Shown here in pieces: positions 28,380 to 36,388 of a DNA stretch of 64,000 nucleotides; position 1 is the stretch's first letter; each line of letters starts with the position of its first letter. Location of the stretch: contig JAFZMQ010000030.1 of the NCBI GenBank assembly GCA_017551095.1, forward strand, positions 1-64,000. The letters are read 5' to 3'. The notes beneath the pieces are model-generated. The model did no database searches. It was not told where the DNA came from and worked only from the letters and a program-made list of their open reading frames with translations. The stretch comes from Clostridia bacterium. Its GTDB lineage: Bacteria > Bacillota > Clostridia > UBA1381. The position numbers and the translations under genes are program-made.

Positions 28380-29042
28380 TTATCGGGTGTTTGCTTTTAA
28401 GTCGTGTATCGCATTCAGAATTTCGTCATCGGTAAAATTATACTCTGAATCTACAAGTTTTGATGCGCTATAATACAAAATGGTTTTTCTTATTAGTGCA
28501 GGGTCTGTTAATTGTTCAAGAGTGTAATCATCGCTATCGTTTGTTGACACAAAATCATGAAAGTTTCTGCCTTTTATTTTTTTGCCAGTATCCCTAGTAG
28601 AAATCAAACATCCCTTATACTTCCCACTGGTGTTGATGCTCGTAAGCCTAAAAATCTCTGTTTCATAAACATCGACAACATTGATTATATCATTTTTGCA
28701 GATAGAATAGTTAATAAGGAATACCTTTTTATCATTTAAAAGCTTGGGGGCGTTGCAAATTGTTACACCGTTTAACGCCCCGTCTTTGCAACTTTTTACC
28801 TCATAGCCTTTTTCTGTGCCGTTATCGTATTTAATAACAATATCTGCCTTTGTATCGTTGGGATTTGTATTGATTTGCACACTACTAACCCCAAATCTTT
28901 TGGCATTATCTGTATAAAAACGCCCTACTTCAACTTGGAGTCTGATTCCAAAGTTCTCTCCCTTGCGATAACGCCAATTCGATTCATTTGACGCAATTAC
29001 GCGGTTAATATAGTTTTTAATTTCTTCATTTGTGGTTCTCAT
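28380..29042 (-). CDS. putative type II restriction endonuclease (PD-(D/E)xK)
   Basis: 220 residues. DTKADIVIKYDNGTEKGYEVKSCKDG fits the PD-(D/E)xK nuclease core, with D67 and the pair E81-x-K83 following a short beta-hairpin. It is divergent from the C5 cytosine methyltransferase with a 223-base shared upstream region, the usual layout of a type II system. ATG 29042 follows AGGAGG. The protein matches no endonuclease I can name, and the recognition site is unknown. The role rests on the motif and on the neighbouring methyltransferase. Confidence 0.75.
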   Translation of the reverse strand: MRTTNEEIKNYINRVIASNESNWRYRKGENFGIRLQVEVGRFYTDNAKRFGVSSVQINTNPNDTKADIVIKYDNGTEKGYEVKSCKDGALNGVTICNAPKLLNDKKVFLINYSICKNDIINVVDVYETEIFRLTSINTSGKYKGCLISTRDTGKKIKGRNFHDFVSTNDSDDYTLEQLTDPALIRKTILYYSASKLVDSEYNFTDDEILNAIHDLKANTR

Positions 29043-29103
29043 AGAAACATCCTCCTAAAAGTATTCTAATAAAATTAAATGCCTCATAAAATTATTCGAG
29101 TTA

Positions 29104-29133
29104 TTGACACAAGAAGTAAATAAGAGTTATAAT
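29104..29133 (+). promoter_or_regulatory. promoter of the methyltransferase gene
   Basis: TTGACA at 29104-29109 and TATAAT at 29128-29133 with an 18-base spacer, leaving a leader of about 125 bases before the methyltransferase start, enough room for regulation of the divergent pair. Confidence 0.7.
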
Positions 29134-29265
29134 ATAATCTGTAAAGTTAAAAACATATTATAAGTTGTGTGTCTCATCAGCAGTTTTTCGCAGCATTTAC
29201 TACCATATGACTTGTTTTTAAACATAACTTATATTTGCCATAAAAACTAATGGGGGTACTACAAT

Positions 29266-30426
29266 ATGAAAGTTGTATCTTATTTCGCCGGTGCGGGCGG
29301 AATGGATTTGGGTTTTTGCTTTGCCGGTCATGATATTATTTGGGCAAATGATTTTGATAAAGCGGCAGTGAAAACATATAACAGTAATATTGGAAAATAT
29401 TCAAATCATTTAGCTAATTGTGGAGATATTGTTGAGCTATTAGATAAGCCCAAAGAGGAAATAGACAAAATAATCCCCGACTGCGACCTAATCATTGGCG
29501 GCTTCCCTTGCCAAGGCTTTACAATAGCCAATTTGAACCGTAGTATGACAGACGATAGAAATTACCTGTATATGCAATTACTTAAAGGGTTGTCGGTCAA
29601 ACAGCCTCCGTTTTTTCTTTTGGAAAATGTTAAAGGTCTAGAAAACATTGACAACGGTCAAGTTCTTCTGATGATTATTAAAGACCTTGAAAATGCCGGC
29701 ACAAAAGAATCCAAAATTTTCGCCGGTGACGGAGTAGGTTACCGCGTAGTTTATAATGTTTTAAACGCCTATGATTTTGGTGTTCCTCAAAACAGGGAGA
29801 GAGTTATTATTTTAGGGATTAGAAATGATATTGAATTAGGTAGTTTAGAAAATCATATTCTAAAAACCCCTTTATCAAAAGACAAACCTAACAAAAAACT
29901 ATTTATCCAGCCTACTCATAGTGATGACTCAACAATTAAAGAAGTTGAGTTGCCAAAAGATAAAGTAAATAAAATGTATTCCGATTGGGTGGCATCCATC
30001 CCTGTCAAAGAATACTATAAGCCAACGGGAATGCTCTACGCTACAACAACATTAAGAGATGCCATTGGTGATATTCCTTGGTATTATGATGACAATGTTC
30101 CGTTTTATAATCATTATGGGAGCAAGTGTAAAGTTAAAATTGCAAATCACATTGGAAACCGAGCAACAAGCTGGGACCGCAGAGGACCAACAATAATGGG
30201 GCGTGGCAGTGGAACAGGCGGACCGTTAATTCCTCCTCATCCAGAACAACACAGACGGCTTTCGATTAGAGAGGTGGCAAGAATTCAAACTTTCCCGGAT
30301 GATTTTATATTTTATGGAAGCAATTCCGAGTGCTATCGTCAAATTGGTAATGCTGTTCCTATTTTAATGGCATATAATATTGCATTGATGCTAACAGAAC
30401 GTGAAGAGTGCGGGTTGCCGTACTGA
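29266..30426 (+). CDS. DNA (cytosine-5)-methyltransferase of a type II R-M system
   Basis: 386 residues. Motif I SYFAGAGGMDLGF binds SAM; motif IV GGFPCQGF carries catalytic Cys 82; motif VI LLENVKGL; motif VIII GVPQNRERVIILGIR; the target-recognition region lies between about residues 210 and 310; motifs IX/X are IREVARIQTFPDDF and QIGNAVPILMAYNIA. It methylates cytosine in the sequence cut by the divergent endonuclease. ATG 29266 follows GGGGGT. An AT-rich, island-like gene block beside a tRNA suggests horizontal acquisition. Confidence 0.95.
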   Translation: MKVVSYFAGAGGMDLGFCFAGHDIIWANDFDKAAVKTYNSNIGKYSNHLANCGDIVELLDKPKEEIDKIIPDCDLIIGGFPCQGFTIANLNRSMTDDRNYLYMQLLKGLSVKQPPFFLLENVKGLENIDNGQVLLMIIKDLENAGTKESKIFAGDGVGYRVVYNVLNAYDFGVPQNRERVIILGIRNDIELGSLENHILKTPLSKDKPNKKLFIQPTHSDDSTIKEVELPKDKVNKMYSDWVASIPVKEYYKPTGMLYATTTLRDAIGDIPWYYDDNVPFYNHYGSKCKVKIANHIGNRATSWDRRGPTIMGRGSGTGGPLIPPHPEQHRRLSIREVARIQTFPDDFIFYGSNSECYRQIGNAVPILMAYNIALMLTEREECGLPY

Positions 30427-30430
30427 TAAG

Positions 30431-30462
30431 ATAATGGCAAGATTTTCTGCCATTATTTTTTT
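30431..30462 (+). terminator. terminator of the methyltransferase gene
   Basis: 9-bp stem ATAATGGCA/TGCCATTAT, loop AGATTTTC, then seven T residues. Confidence 0.92.
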
Positions 30463-30473
30463 GCCTGAAATTA

Positions 30474-30683
30474 TTATTTTTCAATAAAAAGTTTATAAGT
30501 TTCAACTTCAAGAGCGTCGGCTATTCTTTGAATGTTTTCAAGGGAAATACTTCTGCGATAGCATTCAATGGCACTGATATATGTTCGGTGCATACCGCAT
30601 TTTTCTGCGAATGCTTCTTGCGATAATCCGATTGCAGTTCGATATTTTTTGAGGTTACTACCAAAAACTGTTACAATATCCAC
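30474..30683 (-). CDS. XRE-family regulator resembling R-M controller (C) proteins
   Basis: 69 residues from GTG 30683, six bases after AGGGGGT; a longer frame upstream has no ribosome-binding site. The protein is a single helix-turn-helix domain: LKKYRTAIGLSQEAFAEKCGMHRTYISAIE followed by SLENIQRIADALEVETYKLF. Length and the MHRTYIS recognition helix match the C proteins that time endonuclease expression in type II systems. It is convergent with the methyltransferase, not upstream of the endonuclease as is common, so a controller role is likely but unproven. Confidence 0.78.
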   Translation of the reverse strand: MDIVTVFGSNLKKYRTAIGLSQEAFAEKCGMHRTYISAIECYRRSISLENIQRIADALEVETYKLFIEK

Positions 30684-30849
30684 AAAGATACCCCCTAACA
30701 ATAAATATTTTAGAACGCTGAATACAATTAGTCTACATACAATAAGTATCAAAAGCGGTCTTCTAGTAATATTTGAGTGTGTAATTTTAAAGTTGCTACG
30801 CGTAATCATTTATAAAGTGGCAAAAATTGGTAACATACAAAGAAAAAGA

Positions 30850-30878
30850 TTGAAATATGGCAAAAACTGTGATAGAAT
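30850..30878 (+). promoter_or_regulatory. promoter of the sstT-like gene
   Basis: TTGAAA at 30850-30855, 17-base spacer, TAGAAT at 30873-30878; the ATG follows at 30920 after a GGGGAAGG ribosome-binding site. Confidence 0.72.
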
Positions 30879-30919
30879 AGTTTTAACAAATTTTACATAA
30901 GGGGAAGGTATATACAAAT

Positions 30920-32173
30920 ATGAAACTAATCAAAAAATACAACAGCATAAGCCTGATAATCCGTATTATCTGCGGACTTATCATAGGCATCATTTTGGGA
31001 CTTTTATTCAAAAATCTGCAAGTAGTACCGCTTTTGGGCAACCTTTTCGTAAATGCGTTAAAGGCGATTGCACCGATTTTGGTATTTGTACTCGTTGTTT
31101 CGGCACTTGCACAGGGGAATAACAAGCTGGACAGCCGTTTCGGCTTGGTTATCGCACTTTACATGATAAGTACGCTTTTAGCATCCTTGTTTGCCGTTGT
31201 AGCGAGTTTTATTTTTCCGCAAACCCTGATTCTTGCGGAAACCGCAACGGCAGAGGCTGTTCCGACAGGGGTCGGCGAAGTGCTGAAAAACTTACTTTTA
31301 AATATGGTATCAAATCCGCTCCGTGCCATCTCCGAGGGTAATTACATAGGTATTCTTTTCTGGGCGGTAACCTTCGGACTTGCTGCGAAAAATTTGGCAA
31401 ATGAAACCACGAAAAAAATGATGTCCGATTTTGCCGACATTATTTCTATGTTAGTACGCTGGATTATAAACTTAGCTCCGTTTGGAATCATGGGACTGGT
31501 TTACAGTAATGTAGCAACCAACGGTCTTTCCATATTCAAAGATTACGGAAGTCTTTTGCTATTATTGGTAGGCTGTATGTTAGCGGTTGCACTCATAGTA
31601 GACCCGCTTATTGCAGGAATTGTGCTACGCAGAAATCCGTATCCCTTAGTATTCAGATGCCTTAAAGAATCGGGAGTCACAGCATTCTTTACGAGAAGCT
31701 CGGCGGCTAACATTCCTGTAAATATGGAGCTTTGCGAAAAGCTGGGGCTTGACAGGGATATGTACGCAGTTTCAATTCCGCTTGGAGCAACCATAAATAT
31801 GGACGGTGCGGCGATTACAATAGCCGTTATGTCAATAGCTGCCGCAAATACAATGGGGATTAGTGTATCATTACCGACAGCCCTTATTCTTGCAATTATT
31901 GCAACTTTGGCAGCATGTGGCTCATCAGGCGTTGCGGGAGGTTCGCTATTATTGATACCTATGGCATGTTCGCTGTTTGGTGTGGACGCAAATGTTGCTA
32001 TGCAGGTTGTAGCAGTAGGATTTATCATAGGCGTGGTGCAGGATTCTGTCGAAACGGCACTGAATTCTTCTGGTGATGTTATGTTTGCGGCTACCGCGGA
32101 ATATGCAAAATGGAAAAAGGACGGCAAAGACCTGCCCAAATTCCTTGGCGGAAACATGGAAACAGATGTATAA
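30920..32173 (+). CDS. sstT: SstT-type serine/threonine:Na+ symporter
   Basis: 417 residues of the dicarboxylate/amino acid:cation symporter (DAACS) family, with about eight membrane segments and two re-entrant loops. FFTRSSAANIPVNMELCEKLGLD is the HP1 hairpin with the serine-rich motif, GATINMDGAAITIAVM the NMDG cation-binding segment, and CGSSGVAGGSLLLIPMACSLFG the HP2 hairpin. This combination is typical of SstT, which takes up serine and threonine with sodium. Single gene with its own promoter. Confidence 0.92.
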   Translation: MKLIKKYNSISLIIRIICGLIIGIILGLLFKNLQVVPLLGNLFVNALKAIAPILVFVLVVSALAQGNNKLDSRFGLVIALYMISTLLASLFAVVASFIFPQTLILAETATAEAVPTGVGEVLKNLLLNMVSNPLRAISEGNYIGILFWAVTFGLAAKNLANETTKKMMSDFADIISMLVRWIINLAPFGIMGLVYSNVATNGLSIFKDYGSLLLLLVGCMLAVALIVDPLIAGIVLRRNPYPLVFRCLKESGVTAFFTRSSAANIPVNMELCEKLGLDRDMYAVSIPLGATINMDGAAITIAVMSIAAANTMGISVSLPTALILAIIATLAACGSSGVAGGSLLLIPMACSLFGVDANVAMQVVAVGFIIGVVQDSVETALNSSGDVMFAATAEYAKWKKDGKDLPKFLGGNMETDV

Positions 32174-32219
32174 AAAAACGGTCTGAAACTTTGTCGGAAA
32201 AAGACGGAATGGAGGTATT

Positions 32220-33263
32220 ATGAAAAAAATTATTATATTCCTACTTATTGTAATAGTTTTAATACTGACCATTCCCCCGCTTATTTCGACTTTAAAAAGT
32301 GTGCCGACGGTTGAACCGGTTTTGACGGATGGCGAAGATGACGAGCCTGACGGCACTTTTGATATTATTATGCATTTTGCAGGAGATGTTTTGATTGCCG
32401 AAAATCTTGACGCGAGAAGAAGCGGAGGCTTTAACGAGTACGCAGACCGCGAAAATCCCGATTATTTTTTAAAAAATGCGATGCCGTACTTTACAAATGA
32501 TGATTTTACCGTGGTAAATCTTGAAAATGTCTTTTCCGACAGGGCGTTGTCCCCTGCGACGAAACCGCTTCCTGCGTATTGGTTTAAATCGAAAACAAAA
32601 AACACCGAAATCCTGACGGTTTCGGGCGTTGAATGTGTGTCGGTTGCCAACAATCATACGAGAGATTACGGTCAGGAAGGTCTTTCCGATACCATTTCCG
32701 CACTTACCGATGCAGGTATTGAGTACGGAACGGACAGCAAAACGGTTTATTTTGAAAAGAACGGCTTTAAAACGGCAATAATTTGCTGTTGTATGTGGAA
32801 CAGGAGCTGGGCAGACGGGATAATAAAGAGAATAAAAGAGGCGGAGCAGGAGTCGGATTTTCAGATTGTGTTTTTCCATGGCGGAAAAGAGGCGGAGCAT
32901 ACGCCGGAGCAGTGGAAAATCGACGCGTGTCACGCTTTAATTGATAACGGAGCGGATATTGTAGTGGGCGGACATCCGCATGTTCTGCAACGGGCGGAGA
33001 GCTATAACGGCGGTAAAATTGTGTATTCTTTGGGCAATTTCTGCTTTGGCGGCAACCGTTTTCCTGAAAACCGCACGGCGATTTACCGCCTTACCGTTAC
33101 GGTAAACGGTGATGATAAGAGCTTTTCGCATAAATCCGCAATTATTCCGTTTTATGTTTATACGGGTAGTGCGAACAACTATCAGCCCGATGTAATAAGA
33201 GATGCAGACGAGGCACAAAAAGTGCTTGAATATATGAAGGGCGGTCGGGAAAGACCGTACTAA
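32220..33263 (+). CDS. CapA-family metallophosphatase-like membrane-anchored protein
   Basis: 347 residues. A single N-terminal anchor (IIIFLLIVIVLILTIPPLIS) is followed by a PGA_cap domain with metal-ligand motifs HFAGDVLIAE, VVNLENVFSD, VSVANNHTRDYG, VFFHGGKEAEH and VVGGHPHVLQ, all intact. Relatives include CapA/PgsA of poly-gamma-glutamate synthesis, but no capB/capC genes are nearby, so a capsule role is doubtful; many Clostridia carry such stand-alone CapA proteins. It begins 46 bases after sstT and probably shares its transcript. Confidence 0.85.
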   Translation: MKKIIIFLLIVIVLILTIPPLISTLKSVPTVEPVLTDGEDDEPDGTFDIIMHFAGDVLIAENLDARRSGGFNEYADRENPDYFLKNAMPYFTNDDFTVVNLENVFSDRALSPATKPLPAYWFKSKTKNTEILTVSGVECVSVANNHTRDYGQEGLSDTISALTDAGIEYGTDSKTVYFEKNGFKTAIICCCMWNRSWADGIIKRIKEAEQESDFQIVFFHGGKEAEHTPEQWKIDACHALIDNGADIVVGGHPHVLQRAESYNGGKIVYSLGNFCFGGNRFPENRTAIYRLTVTVNGDDKSFSHKSAIIPFYVYTGSANNYQPDVIRDADEAQKVLEYMKGGRERPY

Positions 33264-33286
33264 AAGTATTTGAAAGGCGGGGCAAT

Positions 33287-33679
33287 ATGGAAAAGGTTGT
33301 TAAATTTTTGAAGGATGCAGAGGTTTATTATCTCGCAACGGTGGATGGTGACCAACCGCGTGTGCGTCCTTTTGGAACGGCACACATTTTTGAGGGAAAG
33401 CTATACATTCAGACAGGGAGAATAAAGCCGGTATCAAAACAGCTTATGGCTAATCCCAAAGCAGAGATATGTGCCTTTAAAAACGGCGAATGGATACGGG
33501 TATCGGGCGAACTTATCGAAGATGACTGTGTAGAAGCAAGGCAGTCGATGCTTGACGCATATCCGCAGTTGAAGGAAATGTATTCGGCAGACGACGGCAA
33601 CACACAGGTATTCTATTTTAAGAATGCAACTGCGGTGATAAGTGCATTTACGCACGGCCCTGAAATAATCAAATTTTGA
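33287..33679 (+). CDS. pyridoxamine 5'-phosphate oxidase-like flavin-binding protein
   Basis: 130 residues, a small split-barrel protein: VEYLATVDGDQPRVRPFGTAHIFEGKLYIQTGRIKPV-type N-terminal half (here VYYLATVDGDQPRVRPFG) and a C-terminal FKNATAVISAF strand. These proteins usually bind FMN or F420-like cofactors; substrate and partner are not evident. It follows capA-like by 23 bases with AAAGGCGGGG as ribosome-binding site. Confidence 0.85.
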   Translation: MEKVVKFLKDAEVYYLATVDGDQPRVRPFGTAHIFEGKLYIQTGRIKPVSKQLMANPKAEICAFKNGEWIRVSGELIEDDCVEARQSMLDAYPQLKEMYSADDGNTQVFYFKNATAVISAFTHGPEIIKF

Positions 33680-33708
33680 TTTAATAAATAGAGGTGCATT
33701 GGTGTATT

Positions 33709-34260
33709 ATGGAAAAAAACAGGCTTGAAGCATTTAGCGACGGCGTACTTGCAATCATTATAACGATAATGATATTGGAACTGAACCAACCGTCAGGCAG
33801 CGGTCTAAAAGATTTGTTGGCACTTACGCCGACGCTTCTTGCGTACCTGCTCAGTTTTGTATTTATAGCAATTTATTGGGTAAATCATCATCTGATTTTT
33901 CAAAAATCAGAAAGTATAAATGTAAAGATTTTGTGGTGCAATATGGCGTGGCTGTTTACAATGTCATTTATCCCGTTTGCTACTGCATGGGTGGGTTCAT
34001 ACCCGACATCATGGACTCCGCTTTCGTTGTATTTTGCGGATATGTCCCTCGCAAGTATTACATTTCATTTAACATATTACCTTATCATATGTGAGAGTGG
34101 AGAAAAGGACAATTTTAAACTTAGCGGCAGAAGCATTATCAGTTTGGTTACTTATTTTTCCGCCGCGGTTTTTGGGGGTTTTTGCCCGATTGCAGCGTAT
34201 ATTGCAGTAGCCATAGTGTCATGCTGGTGGATTGTGCCGCCAAGGGAAAACAGAGGTTGA
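33709..34260 (+). CDS. TMEM175-family (DUF1211) channel-like membrane protein
   Basis: 183 residues, six predicted membrane helices. RLEAFSDGVLAIIITIMILEL is the R-x3-FSD signature of TMEM175 helix 1, which lines the pore in characterised family members (potassium-selective in lysosomes, weakly selective in bacteria). ATG 33709 is preferred over GTG 33694, which overlaps the GAGGTG ribosome-binding site. The Dabb gene starts 3 bases after its stop. Confidence 0.85.
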   Translation: MEKNRLEAFSDGVLAIIITIMILELNQPSGSGLKDLLALTPTLLAYLLSFVFIAIYWVNHHLIFQKSESINVKILWCNMAWLFTMSFIPFATAWVGSYPTSWTPLSLYFADMSLASITFHLTYYLIICESGEKDNFKLSGRSIISLVTYFSAAVFGGFCPIAAYIAVAIVSCWWIVPPRENRG

Positions 34261-34262
34261 TT

Positions 34263-34559
34263 ATGGTAAAACATATAATTTTATGGAAATTAAAGGAAGA
34301 GTACAACAACGACGAAATTAAGCAGGGGATTAAAACCGGACTTGAAGGCTTAAAGGGAAAAATTCCGGGACTTCTTGAAATAAAGGTACAGACTGAAAAG
34401 CTTGAAAGCTCAAATTCTGATGTTATGCTTTATTCGGTTTTTGAAAGCGAAGAAGCACTTAAAGGCTACGCGGTAAATCCCTTTCATGTCGAAGTGGCAA
34501 ACGGTAAAGTCAGACATTTTACGCAGACAAGATTGTGTATGGACTTTTATGTTGAATAA
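34263..34559 (+). CDS. Dabb (stress-responsive A/B barrel) domain protein
   Basis: 98 residues: VKHIILWKLKEEY with the conserved His near the start, LEGLKGKIPGLLEIKV, and a C-terminal AVNPFHVEVANGKVRHF. Dabb proteins are dimeric alpha/beta barrels, some of them cyclases or of unknown function. Translation is probably coupled to the preceding TMEM175-like gene (2-base gap). Confidence 0.87.
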   Translation: MVKHIILWKLKEEYNNDEIKQGIKTGLEGLKGKIPGLLEIKVQTEKLESSNSDVMLYSVFESEEALKGYAVNPFHVEVANGKVRHFTQTRLCMDFYVE

Positions 34560-34577
34560 AAAAGACCGCAAATATTG

Positions 34578-34616
34578 ATATGCACCCCAAAAGTCTCTGA
34601 CTTTTGGGGTGCATAT
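34578..34616. repeat. perfect 18-bp inverted repeat
   Basis: ATATGCACCCCAAAAGTC/GACTTTTGGGGTGCATAT around a 3-base loop, 18 bases after the Dabb stop. There is no T-run, so it may terminate by another route or be a small repeat; it separates the metabolic genes from the peptide-export cluster. Confidence 0.8.
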
Positions 34617-34783
34617 CATTTGCTTATGTGGAAAATGTGGAAACTCAAACTGCACAAATATTGACATTTTCAATATTTTGTGTTAGCATATAATCATAAA
34701 ATGACTCTGTGCAAAAGGCAAGTACATGAGTATAAAAAAAGCCGTATTGTAATATAAAAATCTGCGTACGGAAAGGAGCAAAT

Positions 34784-35035
34784 ATGAAGACATTAGAGGA
34801 ATTTATCAACGAAATAAACGCTTCTAAGGAGTTGCAGGAGGAACTTAAAAACGCATCTTGCGAAATGCTGGACGCATTCTTAAAAAAACATGGTTGCGGT
34901 GCGACCGCCAAGGATTTTACCGCATTTATAAAGTCTAAGGCTGAGGGTGAAATTGAGGATGATGATGTCGAGGCGATAGCCGGAGGGATTTATTCCCAAT
35001 CAATAAAACCTCCTACACCTATGCCAATGCCGTAA
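34784..35035 (+). CDS. Nif11/NHLP-type leader peptide precursor 1
   Basis: 83 residues. The leader (residues 1-68) is helical and acidic, with the pattern ASKELQEELKNAS, FLKKHGCGATAKDF and EGEIEDDDVEAIAGG seen in Nif11-like leaders. The GG at 67-68 is the expected cut site for the C39 peptidase encoded downstream. The predicted core is IYSQSIKPPTPMPMP, Pro/Met-rich and free of Cys. Ribosome-binding site AAAGGAG. First gene of the export cluster. Confidence 0.88.
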   Translation: MKTLEEFINEINASKELQEELKNASCEMLDAFLKKHGCGATAKDFTAFIKSKAEGEIEDDDVEAIAGGIYSQSIKPPTPMPMP

Positions 35036-35048
35036 AAGGAGAATAGAT

Positions 35049-35303
35049 ATGAAAACTGCATATGAGTTTTATAAAGAAATAGTAGGTTCAAAAGAATTGC
35101 AGGAAGAGCTGAAAAACACATCTTGCGAAATGCTTGGAGTCTTCCTTAAAAAACATGACTGCATGGCAGACGCAAAAGAATTTAAAGCATTAGTAAGTGC
35201 ACAGTGTGAAGGCGAAATAGCGGATGAAGAGGCGGGAAATGCTTCCGGTGGTTATATGGTGGATTCTTGGCACTCCCGCATAGACACGAAGACGCCGATA
35301 TGA
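35049..35303 (+). CDS. Nif11/NHLP-type leader peptide precursor 2
   Basis: 84 residues. The leader matches precursor 1 closely (GSKELQEELKNTSCEMLG, FLKKHDCMADAKEF) but the processing site reads NASGG. Predicted core YMVDSWHSRIDTKTPI, aromatic and charged, no Cys. It starts 13 bases after the previous stop, the gap holding only the AAGGAG ribosome-binding site. Confidence 0.88.
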   Translation: MKTAYEFYKEIVGSKELQEELKNTSCEMLGVFLKKHDCMADAKEFKALVSAQCEGEIADEEAGNASGGYMVDSWHSRIDTKTPI

Positions 35304-35333
35304 AACGACACTATATGAGGAGGGATACTTAAA

Positions 35334-35510
35334 ATGAAACCTACAAAAAAAACAAACAAGGAATTAGAATATTCAGAGGGATTGCAGGAAAAAGTGAAAA
35401 ACACTTCCGATGGCGAACTTACAGATGACGATGCACAGGCTGCCACAGGCGGCATTTTTCCAATTTTTTCCGGTCTGGAAGAAACAGGTGGTACATATAA
35501 ACCGATTTGA
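35334..35510 (+). CDS. precursor 3 with an internally shortened leader
   Basis: 58 residues. It keeps the start of the Nif11-like leader (SEGLQEKVKNTS) and its end (GELTDDDAQAATGG) but lacks the middle 24 or so residues that hold the FLKKHDC...DF helices in its neighbours. The strong AGGAGGG ribosome-binding site and intact frame argue that it is expressed. Predicted core IFPIFSGLEETGGTYKPI, with a second GG inside. It may be a decayed copy or a leader with altered recognition. Confidence 0.8.
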   Translation: MKPTKKTNKELEYSEGLQEKVKNTSDGELTDDDAQAATGGIFPIFSGLEETGGTYKPI

Positions 35511-35552
35511 CATATCGGGATGTCTATATGAGTAAGGAGGTAATTAAGAGCC

Positions 35553-35822
35553 ATGAAAACAATGGAAGAATTCTACAAAGAAATGGCCGGTTCAAAAGAG
35601 TTGCAGAAGGAACTCAAAAACACATATGAAGAAATGCTGAAAACCTTTTTGAAAAAGCATGATTGCAATGCAAGTGTTAAGGATTTCCTCGCATATGTCG
35701 AAGCACAAAAAGAAGGCGAAATAAGAGACGGAGATGCCCAAGCGGTTGCAGGTGGAATACCGTTGTTTAGTCAGTATCATCCGCAAATAAGCATTTTAAA
35801 ATATTTTGAAAAAAAATCCTGA
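35553..35822 (+). CDS. Nif11/NHLP-type leader peptide precursor 4
   Basis: 89 residues. Leader: MEEFYKEMAGSKELQKELKN, FLKKHDCNASVKDF, EGEIRDGDAQAVAGG (GG at 67-68). Predicted core IPLFSQYHPQISILKYFEKKS, 21 residues long in full, amphipathic with a basic end, no Cys; by composition the most bacteriocin-like of the set. Confidence 0.88.
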   Translation: MKTMEEFYKEMAGSKELQKELKNTYEEMLKTFLKKHDCNASVKDFLAYVEAQKEGEIRDGDAQAVAGGIPLFSQYHPQISILKYFEKKS

Positions 35823-35848
35823 TTATTTACAAGGAGGAATATGTAACC

Positions 35849-36112
35849 ATGAAAACAATAGAAGAGTTTTACAAGGAAATAGCAAGTTCAAAGGACTTGC
35901 AGGAGGAATTAAAAAAGCTATCGGAAGAAGCCCTCTTGAAATTTTTACAAAAGCATGACTGTAAAGCTTCTGCAAAAGATTTTGCTGATTTTGCAAAATC
36001 GCAAGAAGAAGGCGAAATACAAGATGATGCCGCAAAAGCAGCGGCAGGAGGATCCTTTGCCCCGGTGATGACGCCTCAGGCAGCTATTCATAAGCCGCAA
36101 GGGGTAGTATAA
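35849..36112 (+). CDS. Nif11/NHLP-type leader peptide precursor 5
   Basis: 87 residues. Leader: IEEFYKEIASSKDLQEELKK, FLQKHDCKASAKDF, EGEIQDDAAKAAAGG. Predicted core SFAPVMTPQAAIHKPQGVV, Pro/Ala-rich, no Cys. Last of the five precursors before the export genes. Confidence 0.88.
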   Translation: MKTIEEFYKEIASSKDLQEELKKLSEEALLKFLQKHDCKASAKDFADFAKSQEEGEIQDDAAKAAAGGSFAPVMTPQAAIHKPQGVV

Positions 36113-36152
36113 GCGTATCAGGCAGTCTACGGGCGGAAAGGAAATCTCTGAT

Positions 36153-36377
36153 ATGAATAACAGTATTTTCAGACAAAAGAGTATCGACAAGGTTTCTTCA
36201 CCGGAAAAACTTGATGACTACATCAGGGTAACGACGCCGAGTGTGTGGATTACACTTGCGGCGATAGGTATCCTGCTTATCGGGACTATCGTGTGGGGGA
36301 TTTTTGGCGAACTTACGATACATAATGATGACGGAACGGCAGATACGGTCGCACCTATTTCATTTATCATAAATTAA
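36153..36377 (+). CDS. stub of the HlyD-like NHLP secretion protein
   Basis: 74 residues. The start MNNSIFRQKSIDKVSSPEKL and the membrane segment VWITLAAIGILLIGTIVWGIFGEL match the N-terminus of the NHLP-type secretion (membrane-fusion) protein, which is normally several hundred residues long with a coiled coil and beta-barrel. Here it ends 20 residues after the membrane segment. The next gene begins 12 bases after the stop, so no remnant of the missing part exists in another frame. It may be a minimal anchor for the transporter or a deletion product that is still translated. Confidence 0.75.
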   Translation: MNNSIFRQKSIDKVSSPEKLDDYIRVTTPSVWITLAAIGILLIGTIVWGIFGELTIHNDDGTADTVAPISFIIN

Positions 36378-36388
36378 GGTACTAACAT

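Noticed and set aside
34784-36112. Lanthipeptide or sactipeptide gene cluster
   Set aside because: No lanthipeptide synthetase, radical-SAM or YcaO gene is nearby, and the predicted cores contain no cysteine.
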